Shown: piece by piece, positions 35,556 through 48,299 of the stretch
How positions within the stretch are numbered: the stretch's first letter is position 1
Layout of the letters: each line of letters begins with the position of its first letter
Assembly: GCF_020509005.1 (NCBI RefSeq)
Contig: NC_063020.1
Location: 2,666,001-2,730,000 of the forward strand
DNA: 64,000 bases
Origin: Fulvia fulva
Taxonomy: Eukaryota; Ascomycota; Dothideomycetes; Mycosphaerellales; Mycosphaerellaceae
Direction of reading: 5' to 3'
Made by a program: the position numbers and the translations under genes
The notes under the pieces: generated by a model
Databases searched by the model: none
Seen by the model: the letters and a program-made list of their open reading frames with translations, nothing else
Told to the model about the DNA's origin: nothing

Positions 35556-35963
35556 TATTACGAATATAGGTTAGTAGGCATGTCGTATAGTACTAAGACT
35601 AACTTAGTATATACTAAGCTAGTCGAGACAATAGTACGGCAATACTACGGAGACACCGTACGAATAGTAGGAGCGACTTAGAGGACCTAAAGTCGCTTAG
35701 CTAGTTAGTACGAGACTGTCGGAGGAACTGCCGTTATAGGATAAGATATAGATAAAACCGATAAGGCGTAGTAAAACATAACTAGCGCTAGAGCAATATC
35801 CCTCTATATAGGTATAAGAGACGTAGTCTCTATACCGATAGTAGAGACACCTTTAGTACTAAATACTATTCTACTATATACCTTCGTATACTATATTAGT
35901 CCTTCCTCCTTCTATATTACGTATCCTAACTTCCGTATATATATATACTATACTTATTTAATA
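35556..35963 (+). repeat. 5' LTR of Cop-B
   Basis: 408 bp, from TATTACGAATATAGG to TTTAATA, followed by the primer-binding site GGTTATAAGCCCGGG at 35,964. Same length as the 3' LTR; the differences seen are transitions. Confidence 0.94.
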
Positions 35964-36159
35964 GGTTATAAGCCCGGGTTTGCTTAATAGGACATCGATA
36001 TACTAAGGAAGTACGACGTAGGGTACTATACTCTATACCCGGAATCCGTACGGTAACGTACTAATAGACTCGGGGAGTCTACTATACGGAACGCTACTAA
36101 TAGACTCGGGGAGTCTAAGCTTATTCTAACTACTATAGTCAAGTAGAGCTTACTATATA

Positions 36160-39100
36160 TCTAAGGCTACCTTTGCTATTAAAGACTTAACGAGTTACGA
36201 GGGCCCCCGGAAGGTCGGCCCTACCCTTACTCGTAAGAACTAGAAGCGCTAGTTCGTTATACTACGAGACTATCTCGAAAGCCGGGAGGTATTCTAGGTT
36301 ATCGACGACTCGTCGGCTAATCTCCTAGAATCCGTTACGCCTAAGATCACTTCGAAGGCGAACGGTATAGCGAGATATACTATCTTAGTATATTTGTCCG
36401 AGGAGGATAACTAAGAAATCTTAGATATACGAGATACGAAAGAGATCTAGAAACTTCTATAGAAAAAGTATAGTAAGGTCTATAAGGTATACGTAGTAGC
36501 GCTTATAAAACAGCTAGTGTCGTTTAAGCTACCGGACGATTAGACAATTAGATAAGAGTAGACATATCTAGGTAATCTATCTATATAGATTACCGAAATA
36601 GATAGTAAAGAGACCTACTATAAGGACCCTATCCGGAGGTTTAAGCACCTACTAAGTAGCCTCCCGGACGCCTACGCTAGTACTAGGGACACTATCCTAG
36701 CCTAGCTAATCCTAGGCTAGGAATCCGCTATAACCTTACTTAAATCCTACGAATTACGGATCTAAGAGAGTAAGGGCGAGACCGCTCTATACTCCTAGAG
36801 GCAAGGGGGTAAGAGCGGTTACTTTATCTACGATAGTAACTACCTAGTTATATCGTGCCCGGAACTAGATTCCGTAAAGGAGTTTATTAAAAAGAAGAAC
36901 ACCTAGAAGTAACCGGAGAAGAAGTCCTACGAAGAGCTAGTCCGGGATCTAGAGAAGGCCTAAAACGCCCTTAAGAAGTCTAGGAAACAGTAGAAGGATA
37001 GGAGAAGCCAATCTAATAATAAGATAAAGGCAAAGGCGATACGAGCCTATACCTTACGAGAAAGCGATACCGAGGAAATATACGACGACGAAGTCGCCTA
37101 TTCTACTACCGAAGTAAAAGGCAAGTTTCCCGCCTCCGAATAGTTACTAGACTTCTATACCTCCTTATATATAACTGATAATAAGTCTCTATTTAGATCT
37201 CTATTTAGATCGCTTAGGAAACTAGCGAGAAGGAAAGTAATTAAAGTCGGTAGGGGGTACCTAGATACATTCTATAAAGGAATAGTAACTATAGGAGGCC
37301 TAACGGGGAAACAAATTACGCTAGAGAAAGTCTTGTTTATTCCTAATCTCGGAGTTAATCTAGTTTTATAGAGGCAGTTTAGTAAGTAATTCGATATCGA
37401 ACCTCTAAACTTTATACTTAAGTATAAGAGCGGAAAGCCTATCGTACGAATAGTACTACGAGGGGGGGTACCGGTAGTATCTTCGATATCTAACTCCCTA
37501 AACTAGGTAGATAATAGACCCCCGGAGATACTATACGAGGAAGCTCTAGCTATAGTAACTACTAAGGATTAGTAGGAGCTTTAGTATAGAAGATTCGTAT
37601 ACCTAGGTAAAGGATCACTCCGGAACGTCTATAGAGTAAGTAATAAGAAGGACCCGATTCCTATCCCGGACGAGTATAACTATAAGGTATACTCTATCGC
37701 GAATATACGGAAGTTTAAAGGCGCTATCGTAGAACGAAAGAACGAAAGACTTACGCTTATATCTATCGATATCTACGGACCCTTCGAAAATACAATATCT
37801 AGGCTAGGTTTTAAATACTAGCTAGAGATCGTAGATAGCTTCTTAAGAAAGAAGTAGGTAATCCCGCTTAAGAACAAATCCGACGCACCGTAAGTACTAC
37901 GATAATAGCGGCTAACTATAGAGAAAGTATCGAAATGCTACGTAAGAGTAGTACGGAGTAACAATGTACCTAAGCTACTAATAGTTCTAAAAGAATAGGA
38001 GAAACAATCGGGGGTTTAATATAATACGACGGATACTTATAACTCTATACAAAACTGAGTAGTAGAAAGGTTAATCTAGGTATCGGAGAACGCGATCCGC
38101 GCGATACTCGAGGAATCGGGGATACCGGTAGAATTCTAGCCTAAAGCGCTAGAGGTATAGGCGGTTATACGTAACCTACTACCAAACGGACCGTTACTTA
38201 ACGGTGTCTAACTTTCGCCGGAAGAAGTATTTACTAGCAAAGTACCGACGGTAGATCACCTAAGAGTATAGGGTTATAGGGTAGTAGTTTACGTAGAACC
38301 GAAATTATATCTAAAAGGGCTATAATAGGATAAGTTAATAAAACGGGGTAAGGAAGCTATTTTTGTTAGATACGGTTAATCGACTAAGTAATAGTTGTTC
38401 TAGGTGCTAGATATACGAGCTATTAGATAGTATAGCTAGGTAGATTAGTTCGAAAACGAAAAGGGGGGAGATCTAGACTTAGGTATCTCCTTTACGAACT
38501 AACCTAGTAGGGTACCCGAACGAAGGCTAGTCGGTCGACTACTAGCGGTCTCGCGACTACTACTAGTTTAGCGACTAGCGGATACCCCGATAGTTATCTT
38601 ACGATCCTCGGGTAGTATAATACCCTAACTTTCTACTACTAAAGTAGCCGAGTCCTCTATAGAAGAACCGACCTAGCTAATCCCCGCTCCCTACGTAGAG
38701 ACGGAACCCGCTACGACTAAGGACAAAGGACTAACTGTCTTAAAACTACTCTATATCTAACTTCCCGGTAGACTAGATAATATCGCGGACTATAAGAAGA
38801 TCGAGGAAACCCCGGAGCTACCGGAACTAATCGTCCGGAGGAAAAGGACTAGGGATCCTAATAATAACTACGGCTAGGACTAGGACTATAAGGCTAAGCA
38901 CTATAAAGCTATAATAGCTTTGTTCTACGAACTACTATAGGTAAATAATAGACTTATCGATGCCGACGAACGTATATTTATAGCTACGGTAGAGGAACTG
39001 TTCGACGAAGTCTAAGAACACGCCTTTACTATATTCGGACCCGGTATCGCCTACTAATAGGAAGTACCTATCCCGAAGATATATAAGGCTACGGTAGGGG

Positions 39101-39564
39101 ATCCTAAATAGGGCTACTTATAGAAGGACGCTATTGTTATCGAGCTACTCTCGTTATTAAGTAATAATACCTAGGAAACGGCTGTCGCTCTAAGGGGGGC
39201 GAATATAGTTACCTCTAAGTAGGTCTATAACGTAAAGAGACTTATTAGCGGAGTAATCGAAAAGTTCAAGGCAAGACTTGTCGTAAGAGGGTTTTTATAG
39301 AAATTCGGCGTTAACTTCGAAGAGACATTCGTACCTATAGTACGCTATAACACCCTAAGGGTCTTTATAGTAGTAGTCTACGAGCGGGATCTCGAGATAT
39401 ACTAGGTCGACGTTAATAATACGTTTACCTAAAGCTACCTAGCCGAAGATATCTATATAAAACCCCTACTAGGAGTCGAAACCCTACCGAATACGGTCCT
39501 TAAGGTACTCCGGAGTCTCTACGGCCTAAAGTAGGTAGCTAGAGACTAGAATAAGCTCTATATC
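36160..39564 (+). pseudogene. Cop-B gag-pol, first piece (gag, protease, integrase, RT start)
   Basis: Gag to about 37,080, with a zinc knuckle near 36,817-36,865 reading YFIYDSNYLVISCP, in which two Cys and the His have become Tyr. Protease region near 37,130-37,390. Integrase near 37,770-38,320 (SRLGFKY, NAIRAILEESGIPVEF). RT from about 39,060, including KRLISGVIEKFKARLVVRGF and NNTFT-type segments, ending at 39,564 where Gyp-B copy 1 starts. TAG stops replace Gln/Trp throughout. Confidence 0.78.
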
Positions 39565-39725
39565 TATAACGGTTTATAGTCGTATTAATATAAAGTAGCT
39601 AGGTACGTAGGAAAGAGGAGCGCGAGGTGCGCCGAGGCTATATATAAGCCGAGGTGCTACGCTAGTACGCGCGGTCACGTGACCTACGTACTAGCTAGAC
39701 ATTCGCTAGGCCTAGGGCCGTGACA
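39565..39725 (-). repeat. 3' LTR of Gyp-B copy 1
   Basis: 161 bp; on the minus strand it begins TGTCACGGCCCTAGG, directly after the polypurine tract. Left flank ATATC is the TSD. Confidence 0.93.
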
Positions 39726-40299
39726 CTACCCCCCCTTTAAAATCGCGCTCAGTCCCTTAAGCTCGTAGTATAGCCGCTATAAACGCGGCGTCATCCTCTA
39801 TATTATCCTCTATACCGTCTATCGTATCTATCTTCGTTAGTCCGGTATCGTATTCGTTAATCTTAGTATTATCGTATCCTCCGCGGTAGCTAACCTAGCC
39901 TATACGAGTCGTGATTTCGTTTCTATTGTAGCGATACACAAACTCCGCGAAGGAGTCCGTTATAGTAGCTATTACTTAAGTCGAGGAAGAGCTACGGTAT
40001 CTATTACTAGCTTAAGCTAGCGGTATATCCGTAGTTACCGAGTTAAGGGAAGTATACTACTTATATTAACGTATATCCGGTACTTACCTACTAACGGTCA
40101 TCTTTCTTAAAGTAGCCGTCTACGGGCTATTATAAATACTAGTATTAGGTTCGTAATACGTAACTACCGGAAGAGCTATAGGTACCTACGTAAATAACTT
40201 ACGTAGCCTACCTATAGTTACCGGGTTAGACGTAACTATTAACGAAGCCTTTACGGCTAAAGCGTTTATTACTTCGCCGATTATAACGTCTTCGGGTAT

Positions 40300-43200
40300 A
40301 TCCTTATTAGGAATCTACCCTAGTAGCGGCGTAAAGCTAGCTAGCCTATCCTTTATAGGATAGTTATAGTAGAAGTCCGCGATAGAGGCGGTAGTAGTAT
40401 CTATTAACTCCTTAGCGGGCTCCTAGGTAGGCTTACTATAACCTACCTATTATATAAGGTATTTATACCTTCGTTCCTTCCTCCTACCGCGTAGCGCTAG
40501 GCCTAGCGGCAATATACTCTTTACGTCAAGTACTATATCTAGAAGCTAATACGTACTTATGTCTCCGTTATTATCTTCTACCTCGATCGGGGCCGGAGGT
40601 AGCTATACTTGTCCTAGTACTAGTACGTATATAGGTATTAGTAAGTTAGCGTAAAAGCCGTTATAGAGGTTACTAAAAGATTAAGGGAGGTCTAGACGGT
40701 ACGTGTCGTGTAGTAGCACCTTAGTAACTACGTATAGTCTAGTATAGCGATAATTAAGCTTCTTTAATAGGCGCTTAGTACGCTAGTTACGTATACTGAG
40801 GTATACTAGGTCTCCGACTTCGTACCGTAGTATAATCGCTCTATACTTATTAGTATATTTAGCTTACGATACTTATACTATTATAATAGAGTCTCGTAGC
40901 TTATACCTAAGGTCTGTTATACGTTATACGAATACATTTGTAGACTCTACGTCTAATCGCTATTTATACGGAAGTAGCTATATAGAAAGATTAAGTTTAG
41001 TATCTATATAACGTAGGTTCTTACTAATATTTACTATAAAAGGACTTACGCTAGTCGTTTCGGAGACGTAGTCGTTTATAGTAAACTCGATAAGTAGGAG
41101 CTGATCTAGCTAGTTATCTTAAGCGTAACTAGTAAACGTATATAGGTACTGTTCTATTATCTTATTAGTATTCTCGCTTTGACTATTAGTCTTAGGGTAA
41201 TAGCCGGTTAAGATCTTACGCTTAATTTATAGCAACTCGTAGAGGCGTCCCTAGAAGGCTAATACCTATTAAGGACTACGATCCGACGTGATTATCTTTA
41301 GTAGACTATATCGGGAGAAGATGTACTTAACGTAGATATATACGATATACTCCGCTATCATTTCTAATACTAGAATATAATGCCGCTCCTTACCTAAACG
41401 GTCTATAACTATAAGTACGTTCTTATAGTACTGACTATCTACCGTATACTTGGCCCTTAGTAGTTCGATAACGAAGTCTAAGGCAACGTCGTCCTACGTA
41501 TTAAATAGGACTAGTAGTAGAGCAAGTAGTCTATATTAAGGTTTGTTAATACTACGGCTATTACGGTATATACGGTATACTCGTACAAAAGATCTAATGA
41601 ACCGTATTATTTGTAGCTATATATAGTAACGTAATACTAACCGGCTCGTAGTTATCTTACCGGGGTGTCCTATAGTAGGTATATCGTAGAAGGCTTTAAC
41701 GATACGTATACGTATAGTGTTTCCCTTATCTTTAGTAGGTAGGATAAAGAGACTATAACCGCTATGTCTATTCTTAATATAGATTATCCTATCGACTAGT
41801 ATCGCGTACTTATCGTTAATCTTGTTCTTTCGTAGTAGTTTAATAGGTTCGCCTACTACTAACTAGGTCGTAGCTTCGATTATATCGTCCTGTTCGTATA
41901 GCTTACTAATGTCGGCTAATAGCGCTTCGTCTATTACTACTCCTTCGACTTTGGATACGCTTAGCCGTAGGATTTAGCTAGCGCTAATACATAAGAAGTG
42001 TTCTAGTTTAAGTAGTATACGATCCTACTATACGTACCGCGGATCTAATTTGTTATATAGAATCGCGTCCTATAAACGTCTAGTAAGGCTATCTAGTTTA
42101 GCTCCTTAAACACCTAGACGATATATAATCTTAAAGAAGAATTGTAAGAGGAACTCGGCCTATCTTACTTATCGTCTATTTAGTTACTTAGAAGTTATAA
42201 AGTATTCGAGGTTCTTATAGTCGCTATATACTAGTACTAGGTGGCCGCTTAGGTTAGTAAAGTTCTTAAAGTCTAGTTCGTCGATATCGCTAGCTATAAG
42301 TTCGGGCTTCTACTCTTTAAATACTTTAATAATAGCAAGTAGTTCCTTGTTATAAATGTCGTAATTATACTCCTACGGGCTTATCTTCTTAGATAGGTAT
42401 ACGATTGGCCTTAGGATGTTGTCCTTATCGTATTGCGATAGGACCGTAGCCGTAATAAAGTTACTTATATCCGTTTTAAGTACTGTTCTACGTCCTAGGA
42501 CAAACATCGCTAATATAGTGCCTTTAGTATCGGTAAAAGCTTACTTTAGTCCGTCGAATGCCTTCTAACATTCCTCTATCTATTACTAAGGGCAGTCCTT
42601 CTTAGTTAGCTTTACTATAGGTAATACTATCTTACTATAGTCCTTAATAAAGCGCCGATAGAACCCGGAGAACCTATTGAACGTAAGGACATCTTTTACG
42701 TTTACTAGTGTTCCCTATTCCCTTATAGCTTATACCTTAGCTAGGTCTATTAAGACTCCGTCCTTGTCGATAATAAGGCCTAGGTACTTAGTAGATTAGG
42801 TATAAAACTCACGATTAGTAATGTCGAGTTGTAGGCCGGCTTCACTATATTTACAAAGTACCTTCTTAATATACTCTATATGCTCCTTAAGAGTGTCGCT
42901 AAAGATAAGTATATTATCTAGGTATGCCGACGCAAAGTCGTTAAGGAACTCTCGTAGTGTGTTGTTAATATAAGACTAGAAAGTACTAGGGGTATTACAT
43001 AACCCGAATAGTATTACTAGGCATTTAAACTGTCTATATCGTATTATAAATACGGTTAGCTATTCGGAGCCCTCTACTATTCTAATACGATTGAAAGCGG
43101 TAATAACATCTAGCTTAGTAAAGTACTTCTTACTAGTAATACGATTGAGTATGTCTTGTTTTAAGGGTATAGGATACCTAGACTTGATCGTACGTTCGTT

Positions 43201-44000
43201 AACTTGTCTATAGTTAATATAGACTCTCAATCTACCTCCTAGTTTCTGAATAATAAGCACGGGTAATGAAGTATCTACTCTGCCTTCGTATCTACGAATA
43301 CCCTTCTAGGCTAACTACTCTTAGACCTAGTACGCGATAACTTCGTCCTCCTAGTTTAACATCCGGTAGGGCCTACTAAAAGGCGGTATAGTTCCTAGCT
43401 TCAGCTTGATCTCGTAGTTAATACTAGGCCTATATAGTAGAAGCTCCTTCGTATCTTATTTAGAGAAGCAATATACGAATTCGTAATATATAGGGAGAAG
43501 GTGGTCCTTTAGATCGATAGTCTCCTCCTTCTTACGTATAAATTTGTCTATATCGGCTTGTATATACATCTTATAGGTAGAGAGAGTCGGACTAACGCGT
43601 TGCGCTACTAGTACGAACGCCGCTATATATATATTAAGTCGCTCGATAGTCTTGTTATTAGAAAGAATCCTATAGCCGGTATTAGGCGAGTGTATCGCTA
43701 CATTACGTATATTACGGGCGCTTATAGCGTAGGTAGTAAGTGGGTCTATAGTACGTATATCGCTAGGTTGCTATAGCTCGTTCCTATTAAAGATAAACAT
43801 TATATATACCTCTGCTCCTTTCCGCCTTACTATCTTCTTAATTACCTCCGCGCTAACTTCCTAGATATCGACATCCGGTAGTATTGGCGTAGCTAGTTTC
43901 TTTTCGAATAATAGTTTAGCGGTTCGCGGGCGTTCCTTTATAATTATATTAGAGGTTATAGTCTAGACAAAATCTCTATCGTTGTCTTCTTCGATAGTAG
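40300..44000 (-). pseudogene. Gyp-B copy 1 pol (RT, RNase H, integrase, chromodomain)
   Basis: Minus-strand pol relic. RT starts near 43,300; 43,060-43,260 remains open for 66 codons and contains GGRLRVYINYRQVNERTIKS and [16 protein letters not shown]. The catalytic loop near 42,910 reads AYLDNILIFSD, with Asn in the second position of the usual YxDD pair. RNase H follows (DYKNLEYFITSK near 42,200) and then integrase. Near 40,490-40,370 a chromodomain-like segment reads RRYKYLI, stop, QVGYSKPT, stop, EPAKELID. TAG stops break the rest. Confidence 0.8.
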
Positions 44001-44559
44001 CTTAATACGCTAGTCGGGTCTTTAGGGTAGGTTCGAAGGTCTACTTAGTAATTACCGGTTCCTACTTATTATTAATACTCTATACCTAGACTAGCTCGCT
44101 ATCCTATAGGCAATACTCCTTATAGTGCTCTAAGTTAAGGGTTATAGTACCTAATATAAAGTAGATACCTAGCTAGTATTTATTATACTAGGGCCTGCCT
44201 AGTACGATATTATACTCTAGATATATAACCTAGAAGGTTCTAGTCTCCTTATGACTATTACCGAGTATAAGTTCTAGACTTATACGGTATTCTATTATTT
44301 CCGCGGCTATTAAGCCGTTTACTAACCTAAGGGATAGTAGGTTATCAAGCTTAATTAAGGGTAGATTATGTTTTTACATATAGAAGAAGTCGACATACTT
44401 AGAATTAGCACCGTTATTAAGGAAAGTAAATGCATTTTGCCTATTAGCTATCCCTAGTATTACGAGGTATAAGCCAATAATAGGGTTATATTCTATTCCT
44501 ACTATTCTAAGAATATATAATAATAGCTTAAGCCCTTCGGGTGGCTTTACTAGTAGTGC

Positions 44560-46560
44560 CTCTTCGTTATGTCTTATATTCTCCTTTTTATGTCTACTAG
44601 TTATTACGCTTAAGTAGTAGACTAGGCATTTTCCGCTAGTAGTATAACGGTAGTATCGCTAGCGTTAGTACCTAGACGTACTAGTATCTCGTACTCGAAT
44701 AGCTCGTAAGTACGCTACTATAGGCGGTGACCGGGCTTACGACACTTCTTATAGAGGCTCTTACGTATATAGCGAGTGTTCTTAGCTTCGTCTATAGTCT
44801 TACTAAGGCTACTCTTAAATAGTTTAGGTCGGGTAGACTAAGCCTTACGGGTCGGCTTGTTAGAGCCTAAACCTACTAGCTTATCGTCCTTATTGTCCTT
44901 ATTACCGTCCTTCTTATCGTTCTTTAGCTTCTCGGAGCGTAGGTAGAGAGCGTCGAGGATCCTAAAGTCCTTATCTACCTAATAGAGATTATCGATTATC
45001 TCTTATAACGATTCGGGACGGAAGTTAAGATACTTATTAAGATAGCGGATAGTTAGCTTACGTTATAGGTTGTCTATCGTATCTTTACCCTTAAGGCCTA
45101 GGATATTAGTATTCTAGCGCTACTTAGGGAAGAAGGTCTAGAAGCTGTCCTTATTATCTATCTTAAGGTTAGTTAGGCGATTACGAGCCCTACTAATTAG
45201 GTTACGGTCTCCGTATCGCTTAGCGAGTTCCTAGATAAGGTCGTTAATACCCTTATACGTCTTGTTACTACTAATTAGGCTACCCGAGATAGTAGGGATC
45301 TTTAGTCTAACTAGTTCCTAAGTATTACCTAGTGAGGCTAGTAAGTCGTATACGAACTTAAGTACTACCTTCTTATCGCGAAAGACCGTATAGTCGATAA
45401 TAGTCTCTAACTCGGAGAAGAACTTCTCGAGGGAGGGTCTAGATAGCTTACTATCGATAGTACCTACGAACTTCTCTAGCTTATCTATACTACGCTAAGT
45501 CTTAAAGGGCTGGCCAAGGTCTAGATCGTACTTAACTAGAGACTCGAAGTCGTAGACTAGCTTCTTCTTCTTAGAAGAGCGGCGATGAGTACGAGTATCG
45601 CTATCCGACTCCGAGTCCTTCTCTAACTCCTAAGATAATAGATCGGAGTCGTTACTATTATCCTTACGTATAGACTTCTTAGCCTTCTTTCTAGTAGCAC
45701 GACGAGCTGCCTTATCCTCCTCGTCCTTATTACTAGCTCTATTATTATCCTTGTTATTGTCCTTAGATAGGGTTCGGCCGTTCTATAGGGCACGACGCTA
45801 TAATATAGCGCGAGCTAGTAAGGATCGTACTCGAGAGCGGCCTCGGCGGTCTTCGAGTTACTTCTTAAGATTATCTACCTAAGTCTACTACGACTTATTA
45901 AGATACTTAATGTCGTTCTAGTAGGTTTAAGCTTCTGTCTTATACGTATCGAGATCGAATTCGAGGGTCTTAATCTTCGAGTTATTATTAGATAACTACT
46001 AAAGTACCTCCTTAGCTTACTTCTTTAGGGTATCGTTCTTCGCGGTAAGTATACTAATCTCTACGGACATTACTACATTCGATAATACCTTAGGTCGGGC
46101 CTTTAGGTTATCGAGTTCCTTAACTAGAGTGTCGTATTCATTACGTATCTATTAGTCGTAACTCTTCTATCTCTTAAGCTCTTACCCTACTTTGCCTAAC
46201 TACTCGTAGAGGATAGTCGCTATCTATATTACGTTCCTATACTCTTACTCGGCGCGTCGTAGGATAAAGTAGATAGCCGCGGCGGTCTTAGGCTCTACTA
46301 GGAGCTTAACGAGCTAGTCGATATCGAGTTAAAGGAGGTCGTTCGCGGGAATTCGGAGGGTTTTCGTAACTTATTATATATCCTCGCCCTTACCTTCCTC
46401 GGTCGCGCCGTCGTCGTCGTAGTCGACTACCGCTATAGTAACGCCGTTCTCGTCTTAGATCTCGTCGTCGTTTAGAAGGTCGTATAAGTTAAACTTACTA
46501 GATAGGTTAGTAACTAGGCGCTATAAGTTCTCGAGTTTCTACTATATAGCGTTATCGGTA
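44560..46560 (-). pseudogene. Gyp-B copy 1 gag
   Basis: Gag relic homologous to the three pieces of copy 2. The best-conserved part is near 45,380-45,450 (SLEKFFSELETIIDY). A downstream zinc-box relic near 44,730 (KCRKPGHRL) keeps Cys and His. Low-complexity charged segments flank it. Confidence 0.75.
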
Positions 46561-46824
46561 GTCTACTACTACTCTTACGTTTGTCCTTAAGTCTATATAT
46601 TAAATATAGACTCGCGCTACACTACTAGTCGTATAGCTAGTAGCGAGCCTCGCTATCCTTAGGGTCCTACTATATTAGGTACTACTTAGCCTATAGTAGT
46701 CTCTTATACCGAGTCGCGCGTTTTTTTATCGTACGCCGTAATCTCTTATTACGGTTATTATTAATGATCTACGCTCTTATAGATCCCGTCGTAGCTCTTC
46801 TACGGATATAGAGACCTAGCTAAG

Positions 46825-46985
46825 TATAACGATTTATAGTCGTATTAATATAAAGTAGCTAGGTACGTAGGAAAGAGGAGCGCGAGTTACGCCGAGGCTA
46901 TATATAAGCCGAGGTACTTCGCTAGTGCGCGCGGTCACGTGACCCACGTACTAGCTAGACATTCGCTAGGCCTAGGGCCGTAATA
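46825..46985 (-). repeat. 5' LTR of Gyp-B copy 1
   Basis: 161 bp, matching 39,565-39,725; its outer end has TAATA where the other LTR has TGACA, a RIP-type difference. Followed by TSD ATATC. Confidence 0.93.
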
Positions 46986-46990
46986 ATATC

Positions 46991-47664
46991 GCTACGTTAG
47001 TTAAAATAGGATTCTACTAGTCTAAGGTAGACCTATATCTCCTAACTTATACTAAGAGAGATATTATACTACTTATCTATATAGACGATATATCTATTAT
47101 AGTACTAAGGTTAGCCGATATCTAATAGTTTAAGAAGTAGTTCGCGTAATACTTTAAGATTAAGGATCTCGGAGAACCGGAGAAAGTACTAGGACTAAAG
47201 ATTACTTACGATAGGCGTAACGGTACCCTAAAACTCGACTAGGGCTATTATATCCGTAAGGCCCTTACTAAAATAGACATAGTAAAAGAAAAGGCAAGCC
47301 TAACACTCTCGCTAATAGATAGTTACGATAATCTCCGTCCTATAGCCCCGAACGACGAGAGATATAGTAAGGATAACTACTAGAGTAATAATAGGACCTA
47401 GATATAGCTAATAACTATAACGAGACCGGACCTAGCCTTCCTACTCGGGAGAACTAGTATATATGTCGCGGATCTAACAAAGCGGTATATAAAAGTACTA
47501 AAGAAGGTCTCGAGATACCTAAGGTCGTTTCCCGACCTAGGGTTAATATTTAGACGTAGTAGCGGTACCCTAACCGGATACTTAGACTCCGACTACGCGA
47601 TAGATCGAGTAGATAGGGTCTCAATTCTAGGACATGTCTAGCTAGTGTACGGTACGCCTATATC
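46991..47664 (+). pseudogene. Cop-B pol, second piece (RT palm, start of RNase H)
   Basis: Continues Cop-B RT directly after Gyp-B copy 1. The catalytic loop reads LLIYIDDISIIV near 47,070-47,105, and the segment before Gyp-C is the start of RNase H (LDSDYAIDRVDRVSILGHV near 47,583-47,640). TAG stops are present. Confidence 0.8.
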
Positions 47665-48183
47665 TGTTAGGGCGAGAGCCTAGCCTATAAGATATAAGAG
47701 TAAAAGCGAGAATGTAGGTACGAAGTATAGATATAAAGGGTATAGTATAATTGCTATATAGTACGAAAGACGAAGAAAGTAAGAGAGGCCTAGGGAAGGC
47801 TAGATACTTATACGCGACCCTCGTAAGTAGGTGTTCCCGTATTAATAGGGCTAACTCGTACGAAGCCGCGCTTAGTAGCTTTACTTAAAACCTTATTCTA
47901 ACCTACCCTACGTTCTAAGTCTTCTACGTACTTCTTCTAGGGTCTAGCGTAGTCGCGGGTACTCGCGGGAGTGCCGTAAGTTATATAGTCACGAGCCGAA
48001 GTGAATCTATTAAGGTTTAGTAGAGTAGTAAATTTGGAGGGCTAGGTCCTATAGTAAATATTACGGGGTATATAATTCTTAGCGCTTATATACTAAGCTA
48101 GACTTTCACTTCTTAACGACTTCTAAGCACTCTAAGGCTCTTCTGTCCCTACCTTCTATATACTCTATAGAGAGACTATAATA
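47665..48183 (-). repeat. 3' LTR of Gyp-C
   Basis: 519 bp; outer edge TGTTAGGGCG, inner edge TATAATA next to a C-run (48,188-48,194), which is the polypurine tract on the minus strand. Confidence 0.94.
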
Positions 48184-48299
48184 GTAGCCCCCCCGAACAA
48201 AGCTAAGTTCCTACAAAGCCGTAGTAGTTCTATATATCGAGGATATTTAGCTTTAGTACTAGGCCTAGGCCTAATATTATAGTCGATATACTATTAGTA

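Larger units (their letters stand above)
39565..46985 (-). mobile_element. Gyp-B copy 1: complete chromodomain Gypsy, RIP-inactivated
   Basis: 7,421 bp with two 161-bp LTRs and TSD ATATC (39,560-39,564 and 46,986-46,990), lying in the RT of Cop-B. Genes run on the minus strand: gag about 46,560-44,560, then protease, RT, RNase H, integrase and a chromodomain near 40,490-40,370. A polypurine tract (minus strand) lies next to the LTR at 39,726-39,735. This copy supplies empty-site evidence for three insertions in copy 2. Confidence 0.94.
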